A DNA stretch of 5,826 bases, from assembly GCA_016200365.1 (NCBI GenBank), contig JACQEW010000293.1, forward strand, positions 1 to 5,826, written 5' to 3'. Source of the stretch: Nitrospinota bacterium (lineage in GTDB: Bacteria; Nitrospinota; Nitrospinia; UBA9942). The notes beneath the pieces are model-generated. The model was given only the letters and a program-made list of their open reading frames with translations, made no database searches and was not told the DNA's origin. Shown piece after piece: positions 4,461-5,826 of this stretch (positions within the stretch are counted from its first letter, which is position 1; every line of letters begins with the position of its first letter). The position numbers and the translations under genes are program-made.

Positions 4461-5420
4461 ATGGGACTCTCTGAATATTTTGAGCTGGAGAAAAATGTTA
4501 AATTGGAAGTAGATTCAAAGACCTATTCCTCTGTGGTTAAAAAGATAAAGGAGGATCTGATCGCCCTTTTGCTTTCACCTCCCCCTGCAAAGCCTGAAGA
4601 TGTTCCGCAGGATAAATTAACAAAAGTAATAGTAGAAAAAGGCGGCGCTCCTTTCGTTATACAGTCAAAGGTTGTAAGCAATAAAACCTTCCCTATTATT
4701 GTTGTAAAACTGGAAAAAATGGAGCAGGCTGAAACAAACAAAGAACCGCAAAAACCCACGGCAGAGGATATGGCAAAGGGATACAAAGATAAAGAGTTGT
4801 ATAACAATGATTATGTTACAGCAAGAGAATCTGCACGAATTGAAGATTCCTTTCCTATGGAGTTTTATCCCCAGTCAAAGGAGGAGGCAGAGCAAAAGAA
4901 AAAGGATTACCTTCTGAGGAGGACAAAAGACAGGAGGGAGTCTGCGGTCTCCACCGGCGTCTATGCAGGCTATAATGAAACAGAGATTCTTGAAAAAATT
5001 TCTTATATGGATAAAGCACTTGTCGAGGTAATACTCGATATTTACAGAAAGGTAGCCGCACTTACAACCACGGTTACACAGGCAAAACCAAAAATGGAGG
5101 GGGAGAACATCGGCATGTGCGTTGATTTAAGCGGGACAGGCTTAAAGATAATATGCACACAGAAACTGAATAAGGGCGATATTTTAAAGATAATAATTGC
5201 ACCGCCAAAGGCTTCGCCGCCGTTTTCTATATCTGCATTAGGTGAGGTTATGAGGGTTGAAGAGGTTCCACCGCAGCCAAAACAGCCCAAGAAATATGCT
5301 ACGGGGGTAAAATATTATGCGATGCATGACGATGACATGGAGCTGATTACCCAGTATACCTTCCAGTTACAGAGGGAGATGCTAAGCATGAGAAGAAGGG
5401 AGAAGATGCTGGAGCAGTAA
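4461..5420 (+). CDS. PilZ-domain protein with a long insertion inside the PilZ fold
   Basis: The 319 residues contain both cyclic-di-GMP contact motifs of PilZ: RESAR (R122, R126; RxxxR) followed by IEDSFPMEF, and VDLSGTGLKI (D222, S224, G227; the D/NxSxxG motif), then strands through GDILKIII (239-246), SISALGEVMRVEEV (256-269) and YATGVKYYAM (279-288). The motifs are about 95 residues apart, several times the usual distance. The insertion (about 137-215) is mostly helical and charged, with EEAEQKKKDYLLRRTKDRRE and later EILEKISYMDKALVEVILDIYRKV. Residues 1-90 look like a separate beta-rich domain, as in YcgR-like proteins, joined by a Lys/Pro/Glu linker. A helix rich in Arg, Met and Gln closes the protein. 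Tetrameric PilZ proteins with added helices are known, so the insertion may drive oligomerisation. There is no membrane segment. The promoter at 4425-4453 supports this start. Target unknown. Confidence 0.85.
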   Translation: MGLSEYFELEKNVKLEVDSKTYSSVVKKIKEDLIALLLSPPPAKPEDVPQDKLTKVIVEKGGAPFVIQSKVVSNKTFPIIVVKLEKMEQAETNKEPQKPTAEDMAKGYKDKELYNNDYVTARESARIEDSFPMEFYPQSKEEAEQKKKDYLLRRTKDRRESAVSTGVYAGYNETEILEKISYMDKALVEVILDIYRKVAALTTTVTQAKPKMEGENIGMCVDLSGTGLKIICTQKLNKGDILKIIIAPPKASPPFSISALGEVMRVEEVPPQPKQPKKYATGVKYYAMHDDDMELITQYTFQLQREMLSMRRREKMLEQ

Positions 5421-5560
5421 ATGATCCGCAATCAAGCCTTACACTACAATCAGGGTCTTTGGTAGATTGTTTCCCGTAGAAATATAAATAACTCTCCCTA
5501 AATCCTTCAAAGAGAAAAATCGGGAACTTATTTTGACCACGATTAAAATCTAATACTACC

Positions 5561-5574
5561 TTCACCATGGTGAA
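5561..5574. promoter_or_regulatory. 14-bp perfect palindrome before a probable regulator gene
   Basis: TTCACCATGGTGAA reads identically on both strands and ends 2 nt before the ATG at 5577. In DNA it could be an operator for a dimeric regulator; in RNA it would hide the start region. The rest of the 5421-5576 spacer shows TTGACC (5533-5538) without a convincing -10 at 16-18 nt, no clear terminator for the PilZ gene, and no other gene. Confidence 0.4.
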
Positions 5575-5576
5575 AT

Positions 5577-5826
5577 ATGTGGAATAAATTGCCACCATAC
5601 CTCAAGGTTGATGAAAACAGGTATCTTATAAGTAAGAGTAGGCTTATTGCCTCGCATCGTCTCTGTCAAGAAATAGGTGTGGATTCAAATCTGGATCGAA
5701 TCAGAGACATCCTCAATGATAAAAGATTATCAAATATTACCCTCCCCTATACAAACTTAATATCCACTGCCCGTGAGAACTTTGAGGATATTCATAGAAC
5801 CCTACCAGATAAATCGTGTATATTTA
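5577..5826 (+). CDS. N-terminus of a probable AcoR-type sigma-54-dependent activator (partial)
   Basis: A frame opens at the ATG at 5577, directly after an in-frame TGA (5571-5573), and stays open to the end of the window, giving 83 residues. The opening region reads ISKSRLIASHRLCQEIGVD (18-36). This is similar in layout to the AcoR/sigma-54-activator N-terminus, where Ile/Arg residues precede Ser-Trp or Ser-His, then Gly-Val-Asp. A helix with NLISTARENFEDIHRTLPD (60-78) follows, like the linker before the GAF domain in those proteins. The strand that begins at the window edge (SCIF) would be the first strand of that GAF domain. The AAA+ and Fis-type HTH parts are not visible, so the family call is an inference from resemblance. 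No Shine-Dalgarno is clear; GGTGA in the palindrome is close to the start. Confidence 0.6.
   Translation, partial: MWNKLPPYLKVDENRYLISKSRLIASHRLCQEIGVDSNLDRIRDILNDKRLSNITLPYTNLISTARENFEDIHRTLPDKSCIF

Noticed and set aside
5347..5598. Minus-strand open frame overlapping the PilZ gene end and the next gene start.
   Set aside because: Composition is low in domain-like features and it overlaps two better-supported genes; no ribosome site.

Overview
The window reads as a chromosomal piece from an AT-rich, Gram-negative-type bacterium with an anaerobic or facultative respiratory life style. The evidence is a b6f-spaced cytochrome b with a C-terminal c-type haem site, a standalone Ric-type domain, several cyclic-di-GMP-type proteins, and spacers filled with hairpin repeats of the kind common in Nitrospirota, deltaproteobacterial and related metagenomic genomes. 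No taxonomic marker is present, so the assignment is only a suggestion.

Layout. Positions 1-171 hold the end of a response-regulator receiver domain. A small coiled-coil gene follows at 209-475 on the + strand, with a promoter that would place its transcript start at or near the ATG. A minus-strand block then runs from 4118 down to 590. In transcription order it holds a 75-aa unknown protein, pgsA (phospholipid synthesis), a cytochrome b/c fusion, a membrane-anchored unknown, and a membrane protein ending in an MshEN-like (GspE/PilB N-terminal type) domain. Almost every spacer in this block carries a different repeat: an element with several hairpins and an IS200/IS605-like look (3768-3890), long imperfect inverted repeats built from 8-9 nt units (3101-3178, 1208-1328, 496-584), and a widespread-type TGAGCTTGTCGAA hairpin core (1944-1964). 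On the right, on the + strand, are a 64-aa Ric N-terminal-domain protein (4200-4394), a 319-aa PilZ protein with a large insertion inside its PilZ domain (4461-5420), and the start of what looks like an AcoR-type sigma-54 activator (from 5577), preceded by a 14-bp perfect palindrome.

How the genes may work together. Cytochrome b would be the quinol-oxidising core of a bc-type complex, but no Rieske gene lies beside it. The 199-aa protein encoded 23 nt downstream is the best local candidate for a partner. The MshEN-like protein, the PilZ protein and the receiver domain point to second-messenger and two-component signalling. The Ric domain fits Fe-S or nitrosative-stress biology. Apart from the cytochrome b/199-aa pair, co-transcription is uncertain because repeats separate the genes.

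No complete new multi-gene system can be demonstrated. The most unusual items are the repeat-filled spacers that replace normal gene starts, the interrupted PilZ domain, the membrane-anchored MshEN-like protein, and two promoters that look leaderless.
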